From Tetracentron sinense (Eukaryota; Streptophyta; Magnoliopsida; Trochodendrales; Trochodendraceae), in assembly GCA_015143295.1 (NCBI GenBank), contig CM026562.1, forward strand, positions 7,592,041 to 7,656,040: 64,000 bases of DNA. Direction: 5' to 3'. Numbering within the stretch: position 1 is the first letter of the stretch; the number at the start of each line of letters is the position of its first letter. Below the pieces are notes generated by a model. The model was not told where the DNA came from. It made no database searches and saw only the letters and a list, made by a program, of their open reading frames with translations. The position numbers and the translations under genes are program-made. Positions 24,088 to 36,316 of this stretch are shown here, one piece after another.

Positions 24088-27000
24088 ATGGCGAACGCAG
24101 ATGTTGAAGCAGTGGACTTCGAACCTGAAGACGACGATCTCATGGACGAAGAAGGTGCAATCGAGGTCGAAGCCTCTCCCAGAGCTCCTCTCCCCAAGCT
24201 CAAATCCGCCATTACTGCCGCTTCTTCATCATTCTCTGCTCCTAAGAAGACCAAAGGCAGAGGTTTCCGTGAAGAAATCGAAGCCGAACGCAAAAATCGC
24301 TTCGCCGCTAAGGATTTTGATTCCTTGGACTCTGATGGCGGTCCTGGTCCTCAACGATGTCAGTTCCCCTCTCTCTCTCTCTCTCTCTCTCTATTAATTG
24401 CTTGTTCCGATTTCTAGGGTTTCTGATTCTTCTTAGAGTCTTGTTTCTTTTTCGTTTGCTATTATTTTTTTCATTAGTATTTAGGGTTTTAGATGGATAT
24501 GGTTTTTGGGTTTTCTTGTTAAAGGTCATTTATTTGAAGAAATATGTTAAAGATAAACTACTGACGCTTGTTAATGGCAACAAAGATAGGTAGAAAAATA
24601 GTGTCCAAAGTTCAAAAAGAATATTCAGAATTTCCATAGTAGTTCTGGTGTATTAGGTTCACATATCTCATTTCTCTTGGAAGAATTTAGTCGTAAAACC
24701 ATGGGGCCACGGAAGCTTTATCACCATCCTTGTCCTTCACAGCGCTTTAAATCTCATCAAAGGAGCTCGGGGCTTTGAGAGCTGCATAAGATTGAAGAGT
24801 TTGAGTAGAACACAACAACCGTTGTCCTTATAGTTTCTTCATAGCTGATTTTCTCCCAATTCATCAGGGTAATAGAAGATTCTCTAACCACGGACTTCCC
24901 ATGAAATGTTTCATTGCTCTATTGGAGCGATAACACATAAAAGCTGACAAGTCTAGGTGGAGAGGAATTTTCAGCTGAAAATACATGTTTAAAATCAGCT
25001 CAAGGAAGAGGAAACATGGTTTAGACTCTTTCATACATATTCTGAACTAATTCTTTATAGTAATTCGAAGTAGGTGGTCTATTACCTGATTGGGTGTTGG
25101 ATCGAGACATACTCTGGCTTGGTTACTTATAAAATGTCTTGACATTTGATAAATCTATGGCAATTAACGATTATTACCATATTAGGATTGAACTGATCAA
25201 ATTTTCTTTTCTCCAGAAATTTACAGGAGGTTTTTAGACTCGTACTTGTACCTCTGTTTCAAACATTTTCAAATGTTTAAATATTATGTCGTGGCAGCTC
25301 TACAATATTTCTTTCTTGGTTTTTTAGTTCAAGTGCAAAATTGAGGAGTTCCGATAAACACAACCTTGTTCTTTTTTATTGTTTTTTTCTCCCAATCATT
25401 TTAAGTTCTTGTTTGTGCTTCAACCCCCAATGAATTCATGGACATGACTACTATTGATATCAATTGACAGCTCTAATTCAGTGAGTAATTGGATAGCTTA
25501 ATTGTTATTCAAGGTTTTATATATCTTTGAATGACTTTTTTTTTTAATGAATATGTGCAGCCATTGAGGGATGGATTATATTGGTGACTGGAGTACACGA
25601 AGAAGCGCAAGAGGACGATCTCCAAAATGCATTTGGTGAGTTTGGGGAGGTTAAGAATTTGCATTTAAATCTCGACCGTCGCACTGGATTTGTCAAGGTA
25701 ATCAATATTTTGTTTTGTTTTTGCATATGCAACCATGGATAATAAACATATTCATAGACATTTTGATGCTGAAAATTTAATTATAATTACTGATCTGTAA
25801 CTTTATTTCCAATTACTATTCTTGTAGTTATCTTTACTTCTTTGTCTTCTACCGATGCAATCTCATTGCTTTCTTGCCCTATTACCTTTTAGTAGTATGA
25901 TATTTGAGTTTCTTTATTTTTTCGTTCAAGCTGGTTCTCGATGTGGATGATTTACTAGAATATTTCATACCTTTTAGTAGTATGAAATATCATGAAAGCT
26001 CTTATCAGGGAGGTGAAGGTGGACTTAGTTACAATATAAAAATCCAAACTCGAGGTGGTTGATGGCATGGTCATCTCTAAAATTTGGGGCTGCAACTTGC
26101 AAGGTCTTGGAATAGTGGGTCTACATTCCAGCTGTAGGTTCTGTATGAGGATGTTGTGCTTGGATAGTTATAAGTTGGATCAACATGAAGGGAGTTCATG
26201 ACTTCATTCACTATCCATCCTCTTTTGCAAGAGGACCAGTTTTGAGTAGGTGCTCTTTTCAGTGTACATACTAACTTTAGGATCCTGAACACGGATATGT
26301 GGGCAGAGCTTGAGAGCCAAGCCTTGGTAGTTAGTGCACAGTTTCATTATCGCCAGATATCCATGGGAGAAGTTAGGAGGTGCCTGGAGGAGGATCACTA
26401 GGTTCATGAATAACTTTTCCGACTTCATCATCAGGAATGAGCTGATTGACCCTTTAAAGGGTTCACAATTTACTTGGTTCGACACTAGATCTCCTCCTAT
26501 TCTTTTCAGCAGGCTTGACAAGATGCTCTCCTCAGTCAGTTGGGATACTGGATTTTCTTACATGATTTAGGAAGCATTTCCTATATCTATTTCGGATAAT
26601 AAACCTATTTGTTGAGTGATTTTGTCAACATCTGAAATCTTTTCAGGTTTGAGAACATGTGGCTTGAAGCTGAATGGTTCAAGGACTTAGTTCAGTCGTG
26701 GTGGGAAGGGGATATCTTTTTAGAGATGGGCAGGCTGTGTTTGGTATGAACTTGAAATCCCTCAAGGCCAAAATCAAGTCTTGGAAATGAAAATTTTTGG
26801 GCTGGTAGGGGAGAAGAAGATGATATGTTTAAGGATTGATTAGTTGGACATATGTGAGAAATGAGTCTCTCGTGGTTGGATGTATGCTAAGAAGGGAGGA
26901 GTTGAAGGAGCTGTTTTTATCTTATTCTTAAAGAGGAGATCAGTTGGAGGCAAAGGTCCATCATTCAATGGTTGAAGGCAGTCTCAAATTTTCCATACTT

Positions 27001-30000
27001 GTGCCAGTGCTAGGAAGAAGCACAATTGCATCAGTGCGATCCGAGTGGGAGATCCGATTATTATGGAAGCGAGTACTGTTAAGGGAGGTTGATTCCTTCT
27101 ATGATGGGCTATCCAGACATTTCTTAGATGGTTGGAGTTCTCTCAGTTGGAGATATAGGAGATCAGGTGTCTGTATAGGATGTTTGAGAATGAAGGGGTC
27201 CTAAAAGTCGTCTCCAGTCTAGGGGGCAACTAGGTACCCAGCTCAGACAATGTCTCCTGGCTTTATATAAGGATTGATAGGACATTGTTAAAAGGGGGAC
27301 TAGATGAAGGCCCTAGAGGAATTTCACCGGAGCGGAAGTGGGACAAGATGGCCAATCATCTTTGGTCCTCAAGTGGGGGAGCAGAGAAGTTGAAGGACTT
27401 AAGGCACATCAGTCTCATTAGCAATGTTTGTTAGATTGTGGCTAAGGTCCTTTCAACTAAGCTCAAAGTGGTGATTGGACTCATTAAGGGACTTTTGTCA
27501 GTGGTAGACAACTAGTGGATGGAGTATTGATTGCCAACAAGTGCATTGATTTCGAGACCAAATACAAGAAGTGTGGGACCATGTTGTTAAAGGCCACAGG
27601 CGGTTGTCTAGGCAACCAAGCGCTCTTTGTTGGGCTCCGGCAATTGCCTGCCTAGGTGGCCATTATTAAAAAATTTATATATGTAATATTTTATTATTTA
27701 AAGGTTAAAAAATTCATTTTATTTGAAGATGACAGTTTGGTCAACAAAAAAGCAGGTTATTTTATATGCTTCTCGTGTCTTTTACCATATTATATGTTAA
27801 GGTTTGCATATTAAACCAATAAAGGGTTTGCAAATAGAACAAGAAAGAAGAGATTGTACGGTATGAATCATGTTTTCCTCATGCTAACCTACCCTCTCAC
27901 TTGTTCAATGGGTAGACCAATTGGTCACAAACTCTCTCTCTCCTGTTTGTGGGTGGACTATATGGTGTCCTTTTGTTTTTTGCAAAGTGTTAAAGGTGCT
28001 GAATGAGGCGGTCGCTTAGGCGACCAGACGCACAATTGAGCCCAAGCGGCCTGATAAAAAAATGCATTTAAATGTCCCAAAATTCCTCTTAAGGCACTCA
28101 AAAATCTCATAAACCCCTCTTTAAAGGGTCTTTTTTAATTTAAATAAATGTAGATCTCATAATTATATATATTTTACTTATTATATGTTTTTTTTAAATT
28201 ACTTTTTTTGGGCATAATCGAGAAGAAGGAAGAAAGAAAGAAGAAATGAGAAGAGGTATGACCCTCTTCCTCTATCTCCCTCTTCTCTCTTTCTCTCCCT
28301 CTCTCCTCCTTGTTCGGTAGTCACAGTTGATTGTTAGGCTATTTTTCACATTTTTATTTAGTCTCACAATCCCCTCTCTTTCCCTCTCCCTCTCTCCCCC
28401 CTTTCAATAGTTACTGTAGACTTTTTTTTAAAAAAATTTAAATTTTCAACTCTTGAAATCATTGTTCAGAAACCCGAAAACTCGACTCGAAAGTTAGTCG
28501 GGTCAAGTAACTCAGAAAACTCGAAAAAAAACTCGACTCGGTCTAACTTGGAATATATATGTAATAATTTGAAAAACCTTGGTTAAAAGAACTCAATGTA
28601 TGCTGATTTTATAGCCTCGAACCTAAAAATTAGGTTTAACAGAACTCATAGTAGGTTGTCTTTATAGACCAAAAAATATATGATGCAAAAATAGTGTGAT
28701 GCTCAAGTTTAGGTTTTAAAAAATGATAAAAATACCATTTTGTGACTCGACCTAGTTTGGCGAGTCGAAAAACTCGGCTTGACTCAATCGAGTCACCTGA
28801 GTAACTCGGCAAATAGTGTCTCCTTTGAGTTTTGGGGCGAATCGACTCGAAATTCAATTCAGTCGAGTAACTCGGCCAAGTTACTCGGGTGACTCGCCGA
28901 GTTTTCGAACTATGCTTGAAATCCCCCTTTACTATTTATAGAATTGTCTCCAAGGATGACTCTATCAAAGTGCATCTTGGCAATGAAGATTTCGCATTTT
29001 ATACGAATTTGCAGGGCCCCTTATTCGGGGAAATGCAAAATATATATATCTAATATTGGGAGGTGGGATTTCTTTTGCAAGGAGTTCACCAGGCGACCTC
29101 CTCAGGTGTCCTTAGGGTTTGTCTCTTGTATTTATGTTTTAGGCTCATTAGCATCTCATGCATCACATATAACCTTAGTACACCTAGTTAGTGCATGCTC
29201 ACTCGTAGTGGGAGAGTTACCAACCAAGCATGGACCCCACACCATTCACCAAGGTCTTAGAGTCCATCAACAATCGTCTAATCCGCATGAAAGCTAGTAT
29301 GGAAACTCATAATACCAATATCCGATTAGCTATGGAAAAAGGGTCCCATAATGTACGTGTCGGTATAGGTAGAGACCGAGGCTTAGGCCGTGGAAGAGAG
29401 CGAGATTACCATTGCCTTATCAAGTATCAGGATCCATATGGTCCAAATGATCGACATGTGAGATCCATCAAGATTGAGGCTCCGAGCTTTAAAGGTCAAC
29501 TTGACCCAAAGGCTTTTCTTGATTGGTTAGCAGACATGGACCACTACTTTGAGTGGTATGAAATGTCTGAAGGTACTAGAGTTAGGTTTGCCAAATGGAA
29601 ATTGGTGGGCAAAGCAAAACTCTATTGGATCAATGTTGAGTGAATGAATGAACGATCAGGTAAGGATCCCATTGTCCAGTGGCCTGAAATGAAAGAGAAG
29701 CTCAAAGTGAAATATCTTCCTTTAACCTATCGTGAGAAACTCATGAGTCAGTGGCAATCCCTTCGGCAATGCTCTATGTCTGCCACTGATTGCATTGCAA
29801 ACGAATTTATGATGCTTTGCAATGTAAAGGAGAACCCTCTAGTCCCACTTTCTAGGTTCAGAATGGGCCTCTACCCAAAGATCCAAAGAGAGCTTATCCC
29901 CAAGGTTCTAAATGTCGATATCGCTCGACATGTCGAGCCGTGGAAAAAAGATATATTGGAGATATATCGGAAGATATATTGTTTATCGGTGATTTTTGAA

Positions 30001-33000
30001 AAAATTGTAAAAAAATAGGACAAAACATGAAATTTTGTAGTGAAACTTCAGGAAATATTAAAATAGATGTTAATACACTTTTTAGAATAAAAACATTTTA
30101 AAAAATAACAATGTACATAAGAGATGCAATGAGAATAAAGCAAAGATGTGCGTTGATAAGTGACAATAATGTATGATTGATTCATGTTTCATTCATTATT
30201 GAATAGCATGTGTTAGTGAATCTTAACCATAGTTAAAGGGAATTAAAAGGGTTAATTTTTTAATTTTTTTTTCTAAAAATCAAGATTAAATGCTTTAACC
30301 CTAAGGATTTAGTGAATCTTAATCACAATTAAAGGGAGTTAAAAGAGACTTTTAATTTTCTATTTTTTTATTTTCTAATAGATGCTTTAACCATAAAGGT
30401 TAGTGAATCTTAACCATGGTTAAAGGGAGTTGAAAGAGATGTTACTTTTTTTTTAAATCAAGGGTAGATGCTTTAACCTTAAGGGTTAGTGAATCTTAAC
30501 CACAATTAAAAGAATTAAAAGGAGATAAATTAACCACATGGGCTAAAACTTGTTAACCATAGTTCAAGGACAGTTAAAGGGGCTTTATGAGTTTATGAAA
30601 TATCTTAAGGGCATAATAGTCATTTTACTAAAAATTACAAACAAAAGTCTAACAGAACCAGGGGTTTATTGTTGGAAAACCATGAGCTAATTTGCAAAAT
30701 GTTTACACATAAAAGTGTATTTGCAAATTAGGAAGAACCTAGCAGTTAATATGTAAAAACCCACTTAAAATTAAATAAAACCTGATAACTCATATGAAGA
30801 AGGTAGACTCAGACTCGACTCCGACTCAAAGGAGAATGGAGACCTGGGACATGCCGGCTAGGGCGATTGGCGACGGTGAGCGACGGTGACCTCCATGCTC
30901 CGGGTATGTTCTTCTTCCTTCATCCTCTCTTCTTCTTCCTCATTTTTCCTCTTCTTCCTTCTTTTTCCTCTCTTCTCTTTTTCCTCTCTTCTTCCTTCTT
31001 TCTCCTCTCATCTTTTTATTTTTTTCATTTTTTGTTTCAAACAAAGTGAACCATAACAGGGTTTTACGAAAAAAATATTCCACAAAAAAAAAGAAAAAAA
31101 GGGTTTTCTGTTTGGGCGATATCGGAAGATATCGCCGATATATCTCCGATATCGCCGATATTTCCGATATATCTCCGATATCGCCGATATATTTCCGATA
31201 TATCGCCGATATATCGCCGATATCTTCCGATATGCTGTATTTAGTGGGAGTGTTTGTTTATTGTTCTATATTCCAATCTTTTAAATGATTTACATGTCAT
31301 TGTTTTACACTCTCAAATATTGAATTGTTATTGTTATGCAAATGAAATGTTGATGCATCATTTGATTATGTTTATGTAAAGACATCAAGTGATGGACTTC
31401 ACATGGCGGATGCCATTGATGTCAAGTTTGCCTGAGAGTCCCGCACAAAGCTCTCGAGTTGCTTGGGATGAACATGGTTAGGTATCATGTTTGAATCCTT
31501 CATTCTGGATATAAGGTGATGAACTTTACATGGCGGTTGCCATAAAGTAACAAAGTGACATGCATATGCTTAAATGCATGTAGCGTGGACATTTTTGGAT
31601 GTACACATTTTGATCACATAAGGTTGTATACCGTTCACGTCACACCATACTAAGCCACCATAGAGTTCCGCTCAGATACATTGGTAGTACTAATTGTTTA
31701 ACCATGATTACTTGCATCATATATTTTTTTTTTGATCGATAAATCAATGCAATATATAAAAAGATAGAAAGGATACAGAAAGATCCCTGACATCTAGAGT
31801 TTACAAGCTTGTAAACTCAAAAAAAGCTGGGGAAAATCAAGCAAGAACCTAACTCCCGAGGATAAAAACATGTTAATACAAAACCCCCCCACAGCTCCTC
31901 CCAAGTACAATGCAAACCAACCCATTCCAAGACTGTCAACCTGATGTGATCGCATAACCAGAGAATAGTAGAAATTTCGTCCTTGAAAACTCTGAGATTT
32001 CTTTCTTTCCACATGGACCACAAAATAGCTCCAGGAAGCACCTCCCAAATCGCCTCCCAGGCCCCCATCCCATTCTCCCAGGGCCAACTAGATAAGAAAT
32101 AGTGGAGGGATGATGGAAAAACCCATATGACCTCCATACGGGATAGGAAAAAGCCCCAAACTTCTTGTGCAACGGGGCAATGCAGAATGAGATGGTCCAC
32201 TGTTTCTTCCTCTTGGAGACACATACAATATCGATTGGCCATTCTCCAACCTCTATGTTGCAAATGCTTGCATGTAAGAATTTTGTTCAATGTTGCAGTC
32301 CACAAGAAGAAAGAGACTTTGGAAGGGACACTAGGATTCCAAACAACTCTATGAGGAAAAGACCCACTGAAATTAGGGGCTATCGATTGTAACAATAGTT
32401 TAACCAAGAATTGACCTTGGTTGCTTCTATACCACATCCTGCAATCCCTTATCTCTGGACTCAGGGCCAATGAGGTAATGCACTCCAAAAGATGAGACAT
32501 ATCAGTGATTTCCCAGTCATTAAGGCCCCGCCTCAATCTCGGACACCAAACAACCCCCAAACTATTCCTCTCATAAGCATCCTCCACTAGAGCGTCCTTG
32601 TTGGATTCTAGTACGAAGAGATTACTGAAATCATCCATCAGTTGAGTAGATCCTGACCAAACATCCTTCCAAAATCTAATCTCCGAGATTGAGGCGACTT
32701 GCATTATAGAATGAACACTAGTAGATGCTATATGCTTCCATTATCACCGTTAGTGGTGCTTTTGAATCAGGGTGAAAGTTAAAAGAACACTTCATTTTCG
32801 ACAATAATGTTTTTCAAAAAAATAAAAGAGTGGCCACACGTGTTTTGAAGGTTGTTCAATCCGAAAAGTTTTTTTCTTTTGTTTTCATTTAAGGATTGCT
32901 TTGACCAAATGGGAGATTCTAAGAGTTTTTTTAAATTAAATAAAACCCACGTGGTCCCATGCGATCCTCTGCTTTTCAAAACTCGGCCGTCATTAGAGTA

Positions 33001-36000
33001 TATTAAGGTTATTGGGTCCTACTAAGGAAACATGATCAAATTGGGACTTCGTAGGTGTTCTTACACCTAACGGATATGGTTGGGGTTGGCAAGGTTAGAT
33101 CCTTGGTGTGATTCCTCTCAACCCTTAGATCTTATGATGGGTAGGGTTCCAAGGGTATCTAAAGAAAGGGGAAGTCCCTCTTTTCTCTCAAGTCTGATCT
33201 CAATGATTTTCCTTGGGAGAAGACTTGCAATCTTAGGTGTCTTTTGTTTTATCTCAGTGGTTTTTTGGTCTGCATTTTTTGTTATATATTGATTGTATGC
33301 AGTGTTTTTTAGATCATATTTTTGCTCCATTGGAGAGAAATGATGTTTGTGGATGTTAGAAGCATGGAAGCAAGAATAGATGTACAAATACTAGAATCTC
33401 TGAGGTTATGAGGGAGCTTGTGCACAATTTACATGTTTACAAGGATGCAAAAGGAGAGAGACGACATACAGGCTGTTGATCATGCTGAGAGTGAAGAAGG
33501 TAGTGGGCAGTGGGCTATATGTGAGGCAACCCGAGTACAGGCTTAATCGTTCTCTTGTTCCCTATTTGTCTGTATTTGATTATATTCATTTTGGATGATC
33601 ATTTGACATTTGCTTCAGTTTCTTAGTCCTATAGTTATTCATCATAAACTCAGCTCCGTGTTATGGATTACCATTCACAATGTATGAGGCAGCAAATATT
33701 GGTGCTTGGATCAGCAAGAACACAAGTGAAACAAACTCCAAGACCAGGAGAGAATTTGTATTGCATGCGTATGTGCATGCATATCTACATACTCGGATCT
33801 ATGTACTGTGTATGCAACAAACATAAAACATGCTCTTGTAGTGTCAGTGGGTTATAAGTACAAGAAAACTTTTTTTTGTCTAAAAATTTTAAACTTTAGA
33901 GTTGAGTCAAGTCTCCATTTTGAAGTATGCTTATCAATCAAACTTGGACTCCATTATGCTATGCCTTAATCCACTGAGTTTTTTGTTTTCATTTCTTTTA
34001 ATACAATTGAGGTCTTTAGAGAATCTTATTGAGCTGTTCATGCTTTTATCATTTTTTTCTGAATGAAGTCAAAAACTGGTTTGTGGGTAAAATTGGAGCA
34101 AGGCCTGACAAATTGGTTGGGTAATCAAGATTTCTAACTAGTAATTTGTCTGTCAACGGACAAACAACTGAAATTAGGAAACAACCACAATACCAATAAA
34201 ACATCCGATAAGTGGAGCTCTTTCCCCTTGATTGACTTGCAGCTTGCTTTCCAGTTGTAGGAAATATAATAATAAAAATCATCCATTTAGTTGGAAAATC
34301 TGTTTTTGGTTGTATTGACATGGTAATGCTTCCATCTTTCTGGGTATTCTCAAATGGTATTGTGTACCTCTCTGTCTTCTGTAAGAAGTCCCATTTCGTC
34401 AACATCTTATGCACGAATGACATCACGCCTAAGTCTTAAACATTATAGTGGTTAAAGATGGTATCAATATTAGTTATATGAATGAGATCACATGTATTCT
34501 AGAATCCATAATGTATTGTGAATTCTTAACCACTACATGCCAAGTACTGGTGCCATTTCTCACTTTTCTAGGATTTGCTTTAATGAAAGGCTTTAACATG
34601 CTGTATTTTTCGGTGGTTTTAAATCTGATTTCTGCAATTCAATTGGAAATTATTATTTCCGAAGAGGCGATTTTCTTCTCCCTTCTGCTAACTTCTAAAC
34701 GCAAAACGTCTGTTGTTCAGGGATATGCTTTGATTGAATATGAAAACCTTGAAGAAGCTCAGGCTGCAATAGCTACAATGAACGGAACTGAGCTTCTCAC
34801 CCAGACCATCTCTGTTGATTGGGCCTTCAGCAATGGACCATTCAAGAGGAGGAATATGAGAAGGAGGTTTGTTCATTCTTCCAAACTGGTATCTTTGTGA
34901 TGTACCGCTTTGTAGTTTGTTCCATTAGATGACACCTTTCAATTGTTGACCCATCATTGGAGAACCATTTGTTTGTTCGGAAGTGGGAAGCTGTTCTAGT
35001 TGTAACCTTTGCTGCAGCAACTATATAGTGATTTCATTGTTGACGAATTTTCACCTTCGTTCCTTTTGCTTTGACTAACTTTTACGCATCTTGGCGATTT
35101 TGCATGCTCAAAAATTCATGCTCTTGAGCCATATTTCGTCTTAACCTTTTGATGATTATATAGTTCAAGGGCTCTTGATCCTTCCGGTTGCACTTTTGTG
35201 GTCTGCCTGTTCTTATTGTTAACTTAGTTAAAATTTCATTTGTTTGGTTGGTCTGCATGTGCTGTCTAACTACTCCTTTTTAAGAACCTCTAAGTTCCAT
35301 CGATGCCTGAATTAAAAAAATTAATAATTTATTTTGGTGGTCCTTAACTCCTTATTTTTATTTGTCATGCTAAGACTACTAATTTTTCTGCTCTTATATT
35401 TGTCTAGTTCTAGGGAAGCTAATTTGGTGGTGGTATATCCTTTGTGAATGCGCATATATGTATGGAATTTTTTCTGCTTGATGAAAACTTGTCTACTTTT
35501 ATTCATCTAAGCATTTATAATAGAAACAGCAAAGCAGATAAGTATCTTCATTATTCTTCTTTAGTTCTAGGGAGGCGGAATATCATAGTTTCCTCAAGTT
35601 TGAAACATTAAGAAGAAGATGAAAGGGCCTTCGTTTTTTTCTTTAAAAAAATAAAAAGAAATCAATGTAAACATCTTGTTTCTCTTGTTGCTTCTATCGT
35701 CAGTTTCATAAAAATCTGTTAATTTTTATACGTATGTAAACAAAGTTGATAATAGAAACGCCAAAGAATACAAGTATTCCTTCATCTATTTTTTTAGGAA
35801 AGAATTGGAGAACTGTTTTGTGTAGTGCTTCCTAGAAAAGATGAAAATTAATCAAGATTTAAGGTGCTTTTTGGATGGAATCCGATTCTAATGGTGCCAA
35901 TAGAAATGGTGAAAAAACCTCCCCCTCTTCCAGCCACTCATCACACACACAAAGAAAGAGAAATTGACAGAAAAAGCCCATGCTGTTGTGTCAAAGGAGA

Positions 36001-36316
36001 GCCAGGTGCCTTTGGGTCTGTCTTCAAAAATCCTGTGACATGAATCCTGATCGGATGATGAATGAGACCCAAGCCATAGAAAAATGTGCTGAATTTTTTC
36101 TTCTCATTACAATTTTCTTTTGTTAATAACAGTCTACTAGAATCTCATCAGTATTTTGTACATTATCTGAACTTGAAGTAATAGTCTCAACAATTTTGAG
36201 TTTTCATTTTGGTCTTGTACCATATTTTTCATAATTGTATAAAACTTTGGCCTTTGTTCACTGTTTGCAGATCACCACGTGGGCATCGTTCGAGGAGTCC
36301 CAGGAGGAGATACTGA
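24088..36316 (+). CDS. Y14: RNA-binding protein Y14 (RBM8A), exon junction complex subunit
   Basis: Exons 24088-24358, 25561-25697, 34721-34866 and 36271-36316 (stop TGA 36314-36316) join to 199 residues, about the length of known plant Y14 proteins. All introns are GT-AG. Y14 pairs with MAGO in the exon junction complex that marks spliced mRNA and affects localisation and nonsense-mediated decay. The N-terminus is acidic ([15 protein letters not shown]) and followed by KGRGFREE. The RRM spans about residues 91-172, with RNP2 ILVTGV (97-102) and RNP1 split by intron 2 (RTGFVK, then GYALIEY, 131-143). The Arg/Ser tail ends [12 protein letters not shown]. The ATG at 24088 is chosen because the N-terminus fits the family and the leader upstream has no in-frame continuation. 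The gene appears intact. Confidence 0.97.
24369..24392 (+). repeat. (CT)n microsatellite at start of Y14 intron 1
   Basis: About 12 CT units lie roughly 10 bp past the first donor site. CT tracts are common near plant gene 5' ends. No function can be shown. Confidence 0.85.
26060..27579 (+). pseudogene. LINE relic (endonuclease into RT)
   Basis: Frame-broken reading gives [11 protein letters not shown] (endonuclease start), [32 protein letters not shown] and [15 protein letters not shown], typical of the L1-type apurinic endonuclease. Further right are RT-region words related to VVDN-WMEYWLPT and CGTMLL. Many frameshifts. It is cut at 27580 by a MULE-type element. Confidence 0.75.
27580..29133 (-). 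mobile_element. MULE-type element, copy 3 (truncated)
   Basis: It starts CATGTTGTTAAAGGCCAC, the inverted form of the right ends of copies 1 and 2, and reaches the family's left-end region reversed (CACCAGGCGACC, CAGGTGTCC, GGTTTGTC) by about 29125. The outermost terminal motif is missing on the right, and a gypsy gag fragment follows, so the right end seems lost. A palindromic segment (28446-28912) is nested inside. Confidence 0.65.
28446..28912. repeat. GACTCGAGTC-type palindromic element
   Basis: Dense ACTCGACTCG, GAGTCGAAAAACTCGG and TACTCGGGTGACTCGCC words occur at both ends in inverted order, with an AT-rich middle. The right end reads CCGAGTTTTCGAACTATG and the left GTTCAGAAACCCGAAAACTC. 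A MITE-like fold-back element. A smaller relative lies at about 14085-14155. Confidence 0.55.
29230..29905 (+). pseudogene. Ty3/gypsy gag fragment
   Basis: Two consecutive open blocks separated by one TGA (29641-29643) encode gag-type sequence: [40 protein letters not shown], then [17 protein letters not shown] and [16 protein letters not shown]. This is the retrotransposon gag core of gypsy elements. It is cut at about 29905 by the next repeat. No pol follows. Confidence 0.8.
29903..31240 (+). repeat. GATATATCG-type composite repeat
   Basis: It begins AAGGTTCTAAATGTCGATAT, passes GGAGATATATCGGAAGATAT, and ends in an array of CCGATATATCGCCGATATC words at about 31110-31235. Between these, 30205-30640 has four degenerate units of GTGAATCTTAACCA plus AGTTAAAGGGA, and 30890-31030 is pyrimidine-rich. 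The first 250 bp match 5888-6175 in inverse orientation. Non-coding. Confidence 0.55.
31241..31709. other. Intron DNA without gene
   Basis: Contains two diverged copies of an ACTTCACATGGCGGATGCCAT / ACTTTACATGGCGGTTGCCAT motif (about 31396 and 31523). This may be part of an old LTR, but I cannot place it in a family. Confidence 0.4.
31722..32696 (-). mobile_element. 5'-truncated LINE insertion with target duplication and open frame
   Basis: A poly-T at 31724-31732 (minus-strand poly-A) ends the element. ACTTGCATCATA (31710-31721) and ACTTGCATTATA (32697-32708) flank it, a 12-bp duplication with one mismatch, as left by target-primed reverse transcription. The minus strand is open for about 295 codons and encodes [32 protein letters not shown] and [20 protein letters not shown] (zf-RVT). 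RT and endonuclease are missing. It is the best-preserved LINE piece in the window. Confidence 0.9.
32709..34720. other. Y14 intron 2, right part, without element
   Basis: Ordinary AT-rich intron sequence up to the acceptor. Short open frames here are not conserved-looking, and nothing repeats elsewhere in the window as far as I can see. Confidence 0.55.

Larger units (their letters stand above)
25698..34720 (+). other. 9.0 kb Y14 intron 2 filled with transposons
   Basis: A phase 0 intron (donor gtaatc, acceptor ttcag) lying inside RNP1. Contents in order: LINE endonuclease/RT relic, MULE-type copy 3, gypsy gag fragment, GATATATCG-type repeats and a 5'-truncated antisense LINE with target duplication. 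32709-34720 has no recognisable element. Confidence 0.9.

Noticed and set aside
31046..31288. Repeated Ile-Ser-Asp-Ile-Ala peptide
   Set aside because: Translation of the CCGATATATCG repeat array. No gene context.
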